Assembly: GCA_031761425.1 (NCBI GenBank)
Contig: JARFXV010000305.1
Coordinates: 172,501 to 236,500, forward strand
Direction of reading: 5' to 3'
DNA: 64,000 nt
From: Cosmopolites sordidus
Lineage: Eukaryota > Arthropoda > Insecta > Coleoptera > Curculionidae
Below, one piece after another: positions 42,304 to 52,609 of the stretch. The translations under genes were made by a program, and so were the position numbers. The notes below the pieces were generated by a model, which saw only the letters and a list, made by a program, of their open reading frames with translations, did not search any database and was not told the DNA's origin. How positions within the stretch are numbered: position 1 is the stretch's first letter; every line of letters begins with the position of its first letter.

Positions 42304-43683
42304 ATGTTGAAGAATATGTTTCAACGATGCCTGAATGGGGAAGAAACGCCGATCGAATGGAGAACATCATATATATCAACCATTCACAAAAAAGGCTCAA
42401 AAAATGATCCTAAGAATTATCGAGGTATAGCGGTAATCCCAACAATAGGAAGAATATATTCCCGAATCGTTAGAAATGAAATAGAAGAAGACATCAAGGA
42501 TAAACAAGCGGAAGAACAAGCCGGTTTCCGGGCAGGGAGATCCACCACAGACAACCTTTTCACTCTAAAAATAGCCCTAGAAAAACGAACCCAGCGAAAC
42601 AGGGAGACGCATATAGCTTTCATAGACCTAGAAAAAGCTTATGACAGTGTACCAGTATCGAAATTATGGGAAGCAATGGAAACTCTCAAGATTAGACCAA
42701 CATTGATTCGGGCCGTCCAACTTTACTATGAACAGAATTCTGCGGTTATTAAAATTGGAACATCACTATCTGAATCATTCAATACAACAAAGGGGCTAAG
42801 ACAAGGATGTTGTCTATCTCCCACCTTATTCAAACTATACGTAGACCAATCCATGAAAGGCTGGGCACGGAAGTGTTGGAACATGGGCCTTCGGGTGGGG
42901 CATGACACCCTATATACTCTTTATTTCGCCGACGATCAGATAGTGGTTGCAGAAGACCAACAGGATTTGAGCTATATGGTGAGGAAACTAAATGAAGAGT
43001 ACACACTAGCTGGTCTCACAATTAACTTAAATAAATGTGAATACTTAGCGGTGAGTAGTAATGACAACGACGATTTACCCTTGGAAAACGGAACAATAAA
43101 AAACGTTGACAAGGCTAAGTACTTAGGGGTGATCTTCAACAGGCAAGGTAATAGTAATGATGAAATTCGAACAAGAATAATAAGAGGTAGACAAGTCATT
43201 GGAGCACTCAACTCTGTCCTCTGGGAAAGAAAAATTAGGCGAGGAACAAAACTTCGCATATATAGCTCAATCGTAAAGAGTGTTTTGACTTATGGTTCAG
43301 AAGTGTGGGATTTAAATAATACTAATAGAAGAAAACTACTGGCCACGGAGATGGATTTTTTGAGAAGGAGCTGTCGGAGATCGAGACTTGAGAGAATAAG
43401 AAATATAAACATTAAAAGGGACATGAACATCGAGAGAGATATTGTGGACGACATAGAGAGAAAACAATTGACTTGGTTCGGACATGCAAAAAGAATGAAT
43501 GAGACAAGATGGCCACGAAAAGTGTTGGAATGGATACCTCCAGAAAGAAGAAAGAGAGGACGATCAAGAAGAAGTTGGAGAGACGGCGCTGACGAAGCCA
43601 TGGAAGCAAGAGATTTGCAAGAGGACATGTGTCACGACAGAACGAACTGGAAACTGGGGACGGAGAGGCGGCGGCAGCCGTAG
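42304..43683 (+). CDS. Reverse transcriptase domain of the LINE polyprotein
   Basis: The frame is open for 459 codons; the Met at 42304 is only the first in frame, as homology continues upstream. Motifs: STIHKKGSKNDPKNYRGIAV (fingers), RAGRSTTDNLFTLKIALEKR, HIAFIDLEKAYDSVPVSKLW (motif A with catalytic Asp), TTKGLRQGCCLSPTLFKLYV (motif B), LYTLYFADDQIVVAEDQQDL (motif C, FADD), LTINLNKCEYLAVSSN, AKYLGVIFNRQGNSNDEI (thumb), SSIVKSVLTYGSEVWDL, LTWFGHAKRMNETRWPRKVL and a basic KRGRSRRSWRDGADEAME end. All catalytic residues are present and there is no internal stop, unlike every other LINE in the window. It would copy the element RNA at the nicked target. Confidence 0.88.
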   Translation: MLKNMFQRCLNGEETPIEWRTSYISTIHKKGSKNDPKNYRGIAVIPTIGRIYSRIVRNEIEEDIKDKQAEEQAGFRAGRSTTDNLFTLKIALEKRTQRNRETHIAFIDLEKAYDSVPVSKLWEAMETLKIRPTLIRAVQLYYEQNSAVIKIGTSLSESFNTTKGLRQGCCLSPTLFKLYVDQSMKGWARKCWNMGLRVGHDTLYTLYFADDQIVVAEDQQDLSYMVRKLNEEYTLAGLTINLNKCEYLAVSSNDNDDLPLENGTIKNVDKAKYLGVIFNRQGNSNDEIRTRIIRGRQVIGALNSVLWERKIRRGTKLRIYSSIVKSVLTYGSEVWDLNNTNRRKLLATEMDFLRRSCRRSRLERIRNINIKRDMNIERDIVDDIERKQLTWFGHAKRMNETRWPRKVLEWIPPERRKRGRSRRSWRDGADEAMEARDLQEDMCHDRTNWKLGTERRRQP

Positions 43684-43799
43684 ATAATCCGTATATGAAT
43701 GAATATCTTCTATTGTGTTGCTGTGCTGTTTCTATGGTGTTAATAGCTAATAGTTTTGTTATATTTCTATTCGTGAAACAATAAAAGAAAAAGGATTGG

Positions 43800-44000
43800 C
43801 AAAATTGAGGTGAGGTTTTTGTTTCACTAGGATAATGCCACATGTCAGAAGATTTACCGTTCAATAGGTGTAAATCACGACATTGGTTTCAGATTTTCTA
43901 AATAACTTACTACTCCTACTCCTACTTTTCCAGATCTAATTCCCAGTGATTATCTTTTATTCCATAAACATGAAATATTTGTACACATATCTTATTGCTG
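43800..44000 (+). pseudogene. Mariner transposase C-terminal fragment
   Basis: Right after the LINE 3' end the reading is DNATCQKIYRSIGVNHDIGF (second catalytic Asp in the DNA..H block) and PDLIPSDYLLFHKHEIF (third Asp), with the usual spacing. The upstream part of the transposase is absent, as the LINE ends directly before it. Whether the LINE inserted into this mariner could not be shown: the sequence left of the LINE is another LINE, not mariner. Confidence 0.6.
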
Positions 44001-44009
44001 TGAATTATA

Positions 44010-44680
44010 TTGATTCACGATAAACACACACTCTTTGTGCGCCAATATTGGTGGACTAATGGATTGGATTAGCGAGTTATGGCCAGCCTTGTACTTCACT
44101 GGACTTTTAATCGACTGAATTTCAAGAAATGTTAGAAAACACGTCGCATACTTTTGAAAACATTTTTTGATAAGCTAGTGATAAATAATTAGGACATTAT
44201 TCATAAAAAATTGCGCTGAGGCTCTGTTTACAAATTAATCACGTTCACCATGAATAAAAGATTAAATAAAATATCTTGGTTTGTGTAACTGGAAGCCTCC
44301 GAAATCCGTTTTACTTAATAGATAAACTGCTTATTTACATTTGTATGAAACCAACTGTTGTCGGTTTCGGAACGCAAACGAAATGAGAATGTTTGCTTAA
44401 AAATTAATTTATAAATAATACATAGTGGCAATTCGAAACTTTGAAATTAGAGATTTTAATCTTGAAGTGTATTATTACATTTTAGTAAGGAATTTGAAAT
44501 AATTTATGAAGAGGAGACTATGAAAGTATGATAAAACTGATATAACGTATCAAAAAGTGATATTTTAATATTTATTATTATTGAAAGTTTTTGACAGTTG
44601 CTTCGAAAAATTAAGAAGCAGAATTTTACTTATCACGTTATAAAACATCCAGATTAGTATATTACAATAACTGCTTTTAA
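44010..44680. other. AT-rich spacer
   Basis: No open frame over 60 codons and no terminal repeats are seen. Confidence 0.4.
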
Positions 44681-44878
44681 TAAATATTGGGTTATCCCCA
44701 AAGTTTGTAGGATTTTTTATTATAAATGTTTAATGAAAGACTGTTTTGTCTACATTTCCATTTTATTATTACTATTTGACTAGCTTCGCTAGCACTGTAG
44801 CTTCTTTAGAACTGGCTATTTTCGATGTTAATATAAATAAATTCTGTATACATTTCTTAAAAAATATATATTATACTA

Positions 44879-46148
44879 GGCTAATTGAAAAGTTCGCGGA
44901 GCGGAAATGAAAAAAATAAATTTATAGTTGAAAAAAATACTTTATTCTTCCGTATATCCTCTCTTAAGCCCAATACATTTTTTCCAGCGGTTCTCCAATT
45001 CATTTATTCCATCTCCGAAGTGATTTTCTGCTATAACTTTTTCATCTGGTGAAATACGCTTGACACGAATGAATTTTTTGAGGTTTGGGAACCAATGAAG
45101 GTCAGAGGGGGCCAGATCTAGTGAATATGGTTGATGCTCCAACAATTCGTAGTGTAGCTGCTTCAATTTGGCTATTGCAAGAACATGCACAAGAACCTCT
45201 TGTGCATGTCGGTGCATTGTATTGATGAAAAAAAAAAAATTCTTTGCTAAAGCAAGTCTTTTCTCGCCAATTTTTTGCATCCAATTGATCAAAAAGGTAT
45301 GAGTAATACTGCCGTGTTATTGTTTTACTGGTTTTAAGATAATCAATTAACAAAATACCTTTTACATCCCAAAAAATTGATGCCGTAATCTTTTTCTCCA
45401 CTTTGACTGCTTCGGAGCTGAACAACCGGGTTCAGTATAATCTGCTGTTTATTGTCGCAGTTCAGGATCATATTAGTAAGTGTCAAGTGTCAAGTGTCAT
45501 CCATAGTTACAAAAAGACGTTTATAATTCATTTTATTATTTCGAAAAAGATCCAAATGTTGGTTAGAAAGTTTTACTCGAAGTCAGTTTTGATCAGAATT
45601 TAACAAATGCGGCACCCATCTTGCACATAGCTTTCTCAACCTCAAACCTTTTTTCAAAATATGAAACACCCATTGAGTTGAAATAGATGTAGCCTTAACA
45701 ATTTCACTCAAAGTCAATTGTCGGTCATCCATAACCATATCATGTATAGAATTAATTATTTGTTCAGTAGATGCCCTTATTGGATACCCAGAATAAGGAT
45801 TATCATCCAGACTTGTACGAATACGTTGAAACTCACCTGCCCACTTACAATCCATTGTTTTTGAAGGAGCATACTCCCCTAATACATTTACCATTACAAC
45901 TATGAGTTTCCATTGCCTTTAAACCTTTTTTTACAAACAATTTAATCACTGCACGATTTTCAGTATTGTCCATTTTAAAAATAATACTGATACGTTTACT
46001 TTAAGCTGCTGTTTTGGTACGGATAAACTAACAGGTCGATTTGAAACTTCACAAGCGTTCATATGAAGGATGAAACTTCAAAATATAGTAGATTAAATAG
46101 TTCTTTTACTGTACTATAGGTGTCGCTCCGCGAACTTATCAATTAACT
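44879..46148 (-). mobile_element. Mariner, 1.27 kb, TIRs and TA duplication (family M1, copy 2), nested
   Basis: The left end GGCTAATTGAAAAGTTCGCG (44879) and the right end, read inwards from 46148, AGTTAATTGATAAGTTCGCG match at 17 of 20, both followed by GAGCG. TA lies at 44877-44878 and 46149-46150. The length is normal for mariner. It is the same family as 22854-23883 but in the opposite orientation and longer. It sits inside the mariner of 44687-47180. Confidence 0.88.
44942..45990 (-). pseudogene. Transposase of the nested mariner (family M1)
   Basis: Frame 45894-45583: NVLGEYAPSKTMDCKWAGEF, RTSLDDNPYSGYPIRASTEQ, VMDDRQLTLSEIVKATSIST and LRLRKLCARWVPHLLNSDQN, i.e. the DNA-binding half. 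Then NIWIFF/ MDDT-like codons of the first-Asp block around 45500 are damaged. Frame 45425-45102 has VKVEKKITASIFWDVKGILL and DYLKTSKTITRQYYSYLFDQ. Frame 45292-44942 has QLHYELLEHQPYSLDLAPSD (third Asp, 45150-45090), KRISPDEKVIAENHFGDGIN and NRWKKCIGLKRGYTEE, the natural C-terminus. About four shifts separate the parts. It starts near 45975 (MDNTENRAVIKLFVKKGLKA). Confidence 0.82.
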
Positions 46149-46399
46149 TAGTATTGTAAAAACTTTTTGTATTTATACTTATTTTAACATTTATAAGCCA
46201 ATCCAATTGAAAATTTTTCATTAGTTGCTTTTTTAACGCTTGTAAAAAACTGTGTATTATATTAGTAATGTTTATTTACATGTTATTTACTCCTGTGGTA
46301 TTTAATAGTGTTTACTTTCAGATTTGCTTTGATTTACCTTCAGTTAGTTAAGTTGATTCAAGTTGAAAAAGTCGGTCGATACCCTGCATTTGCGCTATA

Positions 46400-47130
46400 T
46401 TACACATAGAATTTTTTATTTAAAAAAGGCAAGAACGTTACCCAAACAAAAAACAAGGTTTGTGTCTTTTACGGAGAGAGTTCTGTTGGAGAAGCCACGG
46501 TGTAAAAGCGGTTTGATCAGTTCAGGGGTGGACATTTTGACCTGGAAAACCGACATCACTCTGACCATCTCTGATGCACTGATGTCGAGGAAATAGATAC
46601 AATAATAATTGAAGAGCCACGCACCATGGTCCGTGAAATAGCAAATAAGTTAAATATTCTTTATCTACTCGACTGATTTTGAACGTCTAAAACAAAATGG
46701 CTTCATCTGTCGATACGATGTGTGGATCATATCAGGTCGGGGTGTGGGGTCATAACGGGTCAGGGGTTTTAAGTATGGCAAAAGATAGCCTTCATCCGAT
46801 GAAAATTATGCTTTACATTTGATGGGATTGTACGGGACCCATACACTTTGATCTTCTTCCATGCAACCAAACAATCAACACCAACCTTTATTGTTCACAG
46901 TTAGATAGACAAAAGGCAGAAGTTTATGAAAACCGGTAACAGGAAAAGCGTAGTGTTTCATAATGACAATACACAGCCACATGTTTTAATCCGGACCTGT
47001 TAAAAATTGTTTAGCTTCAATTGGGATGTTTTGTCTCATCCATCTTCCTCACCGGATATTGCATCCTCTGACTACCATATATTCTACTCACTCCAAAATT
47101 ATGGACCTACCACTACGCTGGCAAAAAGTG
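46400..47130 (+). pseudogene. Transposase of the outer mariner
   Basis: FDQFRGGHFDLENRHHSDHL (46510-46570; FKSGDFDLEDKPRSGRP in the family), EEPRTMVREIANKLN, FERLKQNGFICRYDVWI (helix-turn-helix 2 and linker), then a garbled middle including GLYGTHTL/MGLYGTH, VFHNDNTQPHVLIRT (46950-46990, second catalytic Asp in NDN..PH), LSHPSSSPDIASSDYHIFYS (47030-47090, third Asp) and LQNYGPTTTLAKSAF. The first-Asp block is not recognisable. It is dead through many shifts. Confidence 0.65.
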
Positions 47131-47189
47131 CATTTCTCGTTCTCTTAAAAAAATCCTACGAACTTTATGGGCAACTCGACATGTAAAAT

Positions 47190-47392
47190 CTAAACCATTT
47201 TTTCTGAAATATTTAATTGATATTGTGGAAAACCTTATGAGTTTTCCACTCACGACACACATTTTGTCAGTTAAGATAGTATCGAAAGGAGTTGCTTAGA
47301 ACTAATTTTAATTACCTCTTTTTAATGCTTGACCCCAAAGGTTCCAAAGCAAAATTTTCAAAAATTTATATTACAATTAATATACACAGCAC
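47190..47392. other. Spacer between two DNA transposons
   Basis: Nothing is recognised here. Confidence 0.4.
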
Positions 47393-47394
47393 GT

Positions 47395-48254
47395 GCGGAA
47401 AAATAACGGAACTTTTTAAATTAAATAAAAACAATTAGTTATTTTGTCAAAACAATTTATTTTTATTCAAAATACATCTCGTCCCCACCAATACACCGCT
47501 GGGCATGTTCAAGCAATGCTAGCATAGTATTTTTATGACGTTTTTCGAAATCGCATTAGTGAGCCTCGTCGCGGCCTCTTGAACTAACACTGTCATAAAA
47601 CGTTCCTTTCATAGCCAGTTTGAGATTCAGGAAAAGGAAATAGTTACATGGAAATAAATTAAGCGAATACGGAGGCTGTTGAAGCTCACAGACTTGTTTT
47701 TTGCCAAAAATTCACGAAGAGCGGCAGTCCTGGGAACAAATAGAAACATATACTTTCCGTTTGTTTAAAGCCTTTCATCACATTGCTGGAGTCATATCTT
47801 TGGTCGCATTTTATTCCTTCGAGTCGAATTCCCATCCTAGGCAATCATATTGAGCAGTTTTTTCACCAACTCTGCGCGATTTTTTTTTGGCTTGGGTTTT
47901 TGCGCCTGGCTTTGGGCCATCGCTTATACCAGTCGAAAGCACGTGTACGGCGTAAGCAATAATCACCATAAATGTCTTTCACCAATTCAAACGTTTCGGA
48001 AAAAAATTTACCGAGCTTAAAACAGAATTTTATGTTAGCTCTTTGTTATATCGTGTTTTTATGACGAGGTTATAAAAGGTTCTGTCACTTTAAGCACTAT
48101 AACTTAACAATCCGTTGATCGATTTTAATAACATTGGTTTCTTTTTATATCATGAAGGAGATATACAGTTTTCAGGCTATATATTATTTCAATAGATGGC
48201 GCTAGTAGTTTTCTATGAATTTAAAAAGTTCCGCAATTTTTCCGACGTACAGTG
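47395..48254 (-). mobile_element. Mariner-type transposon, 860 bp, TIRs and TA duplication
   Basis: The left end CACAGCACGTGCGGAAAAAT and the right end, read inwards from 48254, CACTGTACGTCGGAAAAATT align with one single-base gap, and both continue GCGGAACTTTTTAAATT or close to it. TA flanks at 47393-47394 and 48255-48256. Minus-strand codons read FETFELVKDIYGDYCLRRTR with AFDWYKRWPKAR (47985-47900), then MGIRLEGIK, and AALREFLAKNKSV, YFLFLNLKLAMKGTFYDSVS and HAQRCIGGDEMYFE at the end (47490-47500). The middle is deleted or unreadable. Confidence 0.78.
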
Positions 48255-48259
48255 TATTA

Positions 48260-48940
48260 ACGCAAGCTTTCCATATGTAATAAAATACATATCATTTAAT
48301 ATTTTAAAAATTTAATATTTAAAAAACTATTGTTACATTCATTTAACGGAGTACATATCAACTACAGTGGGAACTAAGCAATAGGGATCACAGAGAGATT
48401 CAGGAGCGGATCTCGTATGAACCACTCCATAAGAAACAGTTTTCTATCATAAAAGGAATTTCCAGAAACTTGCTGAAAATAACAAGAATGGATATAATAG
48501 AGAGAAGTAACTAAATATAGAATAGTATCCATAATGTGGAATAGGTACCACTGTTTCTCGTAAACAATAAAATCAAGACGATATACGCGACCAGCTTCTA
48601 TCTCACTTAGTGCTGTAGAGACGGCAGGAGTGTTTTGTTTTATATGTACCTAAAAACTTACGTAGAAAATAAGTATTTTTGATTCGTAAGTTTGTAAAAA
48701 TATCCTTACTATACATTTATCGTGTTGTATTGATGTGTGTTTGATAGTTTTGATACGTTTTATTGCATAGCTATTGTTGTTTGTAAAACACGGCAAAAAG
48801 TTTGAGAATGCCTAAAATTCCTAATATGGACAGTAACTGGGTGCTTACAGTATTTGGGCTCTTCAGTATTTGGGCTGGACAGTATTTGGGCTCTCATAAT
48901 TTGGTCTGCTTGAATATATCTTTCTATAAAGTGTTATATT
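48260..48940. other. Unassigned stretch with a small tandem repeat
   Basis: Nothing coding is recognised. Three 16 bp units starting CAGTATTTGGGCT lie at 48848-48895. Confidence 0.45.
48848..48895. repeat. 16 bp tandem repeat, 3 units
   Basis: The units CAGTATTTGGGCTCTT, CAGTATTTGGGCTGGA and CAGTATTTGGGCTCTC are adjacent. Confidence 0.85.
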
Positions 48941-48952
48941 TATTTTTTTAGA

Positions 48953-49130
48953 ATGCAGTCTACACACTCAAAAGAAAAACGATAAGATTGGAATGAAGAC
49001 AAGATGGCTGAAGCTATAAAAATGGTTCCAGAAAAGAAAATGGGTTATTTAAAAGCGGTAAGTATGTTCAAAAGAAGATACTCAAGGAAAAACATGGATC
49101 AAATGTTTAATGTGTGGGCTCTGGGCATAT
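48953..49130 (+). pseudogene. Pogo/psq-type helix-turn-helix fragment
   Basis: One stop apart, the reading is THSKEKR*DWNEDKMAEAIK then MVPEKKMGYLKAVSMFKRRY. This fits the N-terminal psq helix-turn-helix of pogo-like transposases and psq proteins (W.EE.M..AI.AV...KMG..KA...F.VPR.TL). No DDE part follows. A GTAAGT inside the frame is not a convincing splice donor because the protein similarity reads through it. Confidence 0.5.
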
Positions 49131-49139
49131 AATGACTAG

Positions 49140-50200
49140 GTTGGTCTATAGATTGAGACTTGGGTTTGTGATTTCTGCAAGTAGAATAACTTAATTTTAA
49201 CAAAATAAGTTAATTTTATTTTTTTCCAAACTCCAGATGTCTTATTAAAAGATTTTACGCTTCTTGTTATTTTTTTAAAGAGACTTTGGGTATTATTTGC
49301 ATATTACATATTTGGGTGTCTATTCTATGAATAGCTACTTTTGTTTCTTAAATAGTTAAATAAAAAAACATATTAATTAATATTAAAAAAAACAAGACTA
49401 TCACTAAGATAAGCCAAAATATACGACTGACTATGATTATAATTAAAAACCTTCAATTCATGATAGTGTTTTTTATGCCACAAAAATAAAATGGTATTCC
49501 ATATTTGGTCACTTTCCTCTATTAAATGAAATCATAAAGTAACACTACCATCTGACACTCTTCTTATACTACCTGAAGAAAAGGATGCACTTGCATAAGG
49601 CTGATTTTGTGCAATTATGCAATTCCTTTGATTTATCTTATGTCTTGGAATTTTTGGTTGCATGTACATTATTGTCATATGAAATACTCTGTTCAACTAT
49701 TCCGCCCATTTTCTACAAAATATTTTTTTGTATTTAATTTGAAGCTGCACTAACCAAAAAAAATATTAACTCGTCTCATCTATCAAAACACGTCTCGAAA
49801 ATAGCAGGGTATATTCGTCGTGTATCCTCCCCGAGTTTATCTAATCGAGCCGCTTCTCCTGTTTTAAAATCGCAAAGGCAAAATAATTCTGACGTTATAA
49901 AATTTAAATTACAGGTTTTCGGGGGCAATAATAAGCGATCTCGCCTTTTATTACGAGTTCAACTAAGCTGCAAAAATGCGCTGTCGAAACCAACGAAATT
50001 ACAGGGGTCGTTGAAAAATATTCAGTCTAATAACGAATTCATTTTATCAGAATTATTTTTATTACGTGCTAAGGTTAATTAACTATTTTTCTTTGCTTTG
50101 TAGAATTTATTTTAGTCAGACGATTATTTCAAATATTAATAAAAATATTATCAATGGCGTTCTTTAACTTCTTCCTATCGTTTGGACAACAGATGATTCG
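49140..50200. other. AT-rich stretch, nothing recognised
   Basis: There is no open frame over 60 codons, no TIR and no known repeat. 49800-50000 is slightly more GC-rich but anonymous. Confidence 0.4.
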
Positions 50201-50214
50201 GTGTGAAACGTTAA

Positions 50215-50330
50215 AGTCGAAGAGATTTACCACTAAACACCGCTTTATTTAATTTCTCGATGGACGTTTCGATAATGTTAGGATCATCAGGAAATGATTC
50301 AATCTAAAATTAAACTAACACATCAGTCAA
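50215..50330 (-). mobile_element. Solo Penelope terminal repeat
   Basis: The minus strand from 50320 to 50215 matches the 3' end of the Penelope copy at 63465-63567: GATTGAATCATTTCCTGATG, then the GAAAC block, then GGTGTTTAGTGGTAAATCTC. No Penelope coding sequence accompanies it, so it is a severely 5'-truncated copy. It directly abuts the mariner at 50335. Confidence 0.7.
50255..50296 (-). ncRNA. Hammerhead-ribozyme-like motif in the Penelope repeat
   Basis: On the minus strand CTGATGA (50284-50290) is followed by a 12-13 base spacer and CGAAAC (50266-50271). The strand before CTGATGA (ATTTC) can pair with GAGAAAT after the GTCCATC block (four pairs, one of them G-U). The putative stem II hardly pairs in this copy. 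A cleavage step would fall after the ATC preceding GAGAAAT. Confidence 0.45.
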
Positions 50331-50334
50331 TAAA

Positions 50335-51125
50335 TCCTCGGCCTGACAAATAAAACACACTTTTTGGCCAATTTTAAATATATTCATCAATATATTCTCT
50401 TTGAAGAGCAATACAATCATTCCAATGCTTATCTAACATTTCTACACTTTTTTATAGAACGATTTCTTTTTGTCTTCAAGATATCCTTCAGTTTCTGCAA
50501 TTATCTCTTTATTGGAGTCAAATTTCTTTCCAACGAGCATTTTTTTAAGACCTGAGAACAGGAAATAGTCGCTGGGGACCAGATCTGGAGAATACCGTAT
50601 ATGAGGAAACAATTCGAAGTACAATTTATTCATCGTTACCAACGATTTGTGATACGGTGCATTGTCCTGGTAAAACAGTACTTTTTTGTTCATTTGGAGC
50701 TTTTTTTGCGATATCTTCCTTGAAATGAACCAATCGCGGTACGTAATATTCGCTATTGATGGATTTATCTTTCTCTAGATAATCGATTAACAACATCTTA
50801 CGCGCATCCCAAAATACAGAGCCCATAATCATTGACTCCGGAGTGTAGTGATGGATCCATGTTTCATCCATTGTCACATACCGCATAAAAAAAAAACTTT
50901 TTTATTTTGCTTAAACAGCTCCATTGCTCAGAATCATCAATTCGTTATTGTTTTTAGTCCTCTATGAGCAAACGCGGTACCCGTTTCGATAGCACTTTAC
51001 GCATTCCCAAATATTCATGCAAAATGGTGTAAACACTTCCGTTCGATATCTTCATGATATCAACTATTTCTTGCAGCTTTACTTTACGGTATTTACTTAC
51101 GGTTTTGCGAAATAATTTTATGAGA
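50335..51125 (-). mobile_element. Mariner, truncated (family M3, copy 2)
   Basis: The left end CCTCGGCCTGACAAATAAAA equals the right end of the 26030-27109 mariner (CCCCGGCCTGACAAATAAAA). Minus-strand transposase: KVKLQEIVDIMKISNGSVYT, ILHEYLGMRKVLSKRVPRLL, MRYVTMDETWIHHYTPES (first catalytic Asp, 50880-50830), MGSVFWDARKMLLIDYLEKD, INSEYYVPRLVHFKEDIAKK, VLFYQDNAPYHK (second Asp, 50685-50650) and FPHIRYSPDLVPSDYFLFSG (third Asp, 50610-50560), with KKMLVGKKFDSNKEIIAETE. All three Asp are kept; about 55 residues between TPES and MGSVFW and the N-terminus beyond 51125 are deleted. Confidence 0.82.
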
Positions 51126-51194
51126 GCTTAAGGAATTTTATGAGAGCTCACTATTAGCTTTAGAGCTGATACAGTTAATAAAACTTATTAGGGA

Positions 51195-51196
<2 letters not shown>

Positions 51197-51271
<75 letters not shown>

Positions 51272-51285
51272 TATATATATATATT
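51197..51285. repeat. (TA)n microsatellite
   Basis: The TA array has one GATA near 51270. The sequence to its right (51287-51390, GGTAGCAGAGAGTCCTCTTT...) is GC-richer and unassigned, perhaps a LINE piece, but I could not match it to any family. Confidence 0.95.
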
Positions 51286-51399
51286 AGGGTAGCAGAGAGT
51301 CCTCTTTCATGATCGCGGTGAAAGACAGACCTCGTCAGGAAACTGGCGACCCTATCTACTATCATCCCATTCCCGTGAGCTGCAACAACTGGATACCAA

Positions 51400-52605
51400 A
51401 AAAGCGTTGCAAGACTAACGGTTTTTTAATGCTTAAATAAAACACAGATGGCGTTGTAAATTTGCCTAGGTCTATTCTCATTTCAGAAGTGTAATGTTTG
51501 ACATTTAATATCAGGATAATAATTTTTTTAATTTCTTTAATAAGTGGAATCGTACACAATGCAACAACGCGTTAAATTAGTTGAATTACTTTATGAATAT
51601 GGCGTTGAAAAATGGTCAGTGAAAAATGTTTTTAGAAAATGATGTGATATTTTCGGTTTGCACAATCGTCCATCTGAAAGCACTATCAATCGAATTGTTA
51701 AAAAATTTCAAGAAACTGTTTGGGTGAAAGATGATGAGCAGTATATAGTTGTAGTCGCCATTCACAAGAGCATATTAATTTGGTACGTGAAAATGTAGTT
51801 GAAGACCCAGAAATTTCCATTAGTCAATGTTCACAACAATTTGGATTCAGTGAATTCACAACATGGCATATTTTACGAAAGGATTTAGCTCTGAAGGTAT
51901 TTAAGGTTCAAATAACACAGAAACTAAAGCCACTGGATCATTCAAAACGTCGAGCATTTGTCAATTGGATCAAAGAACAAACAGATGATTTTTCTGAAAA
52001 GATCATCTTTTCAGATGAAGCACATTTTGAAATTGGTGGCTAAGTTTATAAACAAAATTGCCACATTTACGGTGAGGAAAATCCACGATTGATTCATGAA
52101 GAACCTTTATTTTTTATATCCTAAACATGTATATCCTAAACAAGACACTGTTTGGTATGCATTATGGTTAGGAGGTAAAATTGGGCCGTATTTTTTAAAG
52201 AATGCTGCTGGTGAAGCTGTCACTATGTTAATACCGTGAAGTACTAACTGGATTTTTGTGAGATGTATTGAATAATATTGATATGTGGTTTCAACAGATG
52301 GAGCTACACTTCACTCTGCTGATGAAACAATGGATTTATTGAGAGAAAAATTTCCTGGACGAGTTATCCAAGTTTCCTGAACAAGAAACGGTGACGTTAA
52401 TTGGTCTATTTTCTTTGGGGTTACGTGAAAGCCAAGTCCATAAGAACAATCCACAATCGATTGCTGAACTAAAGGATGAAATTATTCGAGTCACTGGTGA
52501 GATAGATCCACTATTAAGCCAAAATATCACCCAACATTTTGACAATATGGGGATTCGACCGCCAGTAAGTTTAAATGGCTATGAGGAATCTGTACCATGC
52601 ACCTA
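51400..52605 (+). mobile_element. IS630/Tc1-type transposon, near full length (sister of 15.5 kb copy)
   Basis: The left end region (51408-51470: GGTTTTTTAATGCTTAAATA then AAACACAGATGGCG and a TCATTTCAGAAGTGTAATGT block) matches the right end of the 15484-16516 element inverted. Here the N-terminal coding part, lost in the other copy, is present: QQRVKLVELLYEYGVEKWSV (51560), PSESTINRIVKKFQETV. The right terminus could not be located with confidence beyond 52605. Confidence 0.72.
51559..52605 (+). pseudogene. IS630-type transposase, near full length
   Basis: After the start region, frame 51780-52043 gives VRENVVEDPEISISQCSQQF, GFSEFTTWHILRKDLALKVF, KVQITQKLKPLDHSKRRAFV, NWIKEQTDDF and KIIFSDEAHFEIGG (first catalytic Asp). 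Then VYKQNCHIYGEENPRLIHEE, a VWYALWLGGKIGPYF reading, and the second-Asp region FQQMELHFTL (GATCH/DGA..H in the family, Asp lost). The third-Asp block is garbled to a SFLNKK shift. It ends with FSLGLRESQVHKNNPQSIAE and IRVTGEIDPLLSQNITQHFD. The length matches an intact protein of about 340 residues. Confidence 0.75.
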
Positions 52606-52609
52606 AAAT

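Larger units (their letters stand above)
40545..43798 (+). mobile_element. Nearly intact RTE-like LINE, about 3.25 kb
   Basis: This is the best-preserved element of the window. It has a GC-rich 5' untranslated region (40560-40714), an APE endonuclease, a linker, an RT, a thumb and a C-terminal domain, and a 3' untranslated region with AATAAA at 43780-43785. The coding sequence needs only three frame corrections (near 41600-41640, at the A-run about 42051-42064, and near the A-run about 42229-42240) to be a single frame of roughly 990 codons from 40715 to 43685; I found no in-frame nonsense codon between them. It is a distinct family from the GAT-tailed RTE. Neither exact terminus nor a target duplication could be fixed. 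Confidence 0.85.
44687..47180 (+). mobile_element. Mariner (irritans-like), interrupted by a nested mariner
   Basis: The left end TTGGGTTATCCCCAAAGTTT (44687) and the right end, read inwards from about 47179, TCGAGTTGCCCATAAAGTTC match at 13 of 20, and both continue G.AGGATTTTTT. The element is about 1.2 kb once the inner mariner (44879-46148) is removed. The transposase runs from about 46400 to 47130. The left flank of the inner element is only leader sequence, so the inner insertion disrupted the 5' part, not the coding region. Confidence 0.75.

Noticed and set aside
42972..43864. Several minus-strand open frames of 95-150 codons
   Set aside because: They lie antisense to the well-preserved LINE RT and show no independent motif.
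40545..44000. LINE inserted into the mariner whose C-terminus follows at 43800
   Set aside because: The sequence to the left of the LINE is another LINE fragment, and no target duplication joins the two sides.
46738..46775. G-rich stretch as a G-quadruplex
   Set aside because: The G runs are mostly two to four long and broken, inside a transposase relic, with no regulatory context.
49045..49064. GTAAGT taken as a splice donor after the psq-like exon
   Set aside because: Similarity to pogo N-termini continues through it, so it reads as codons.
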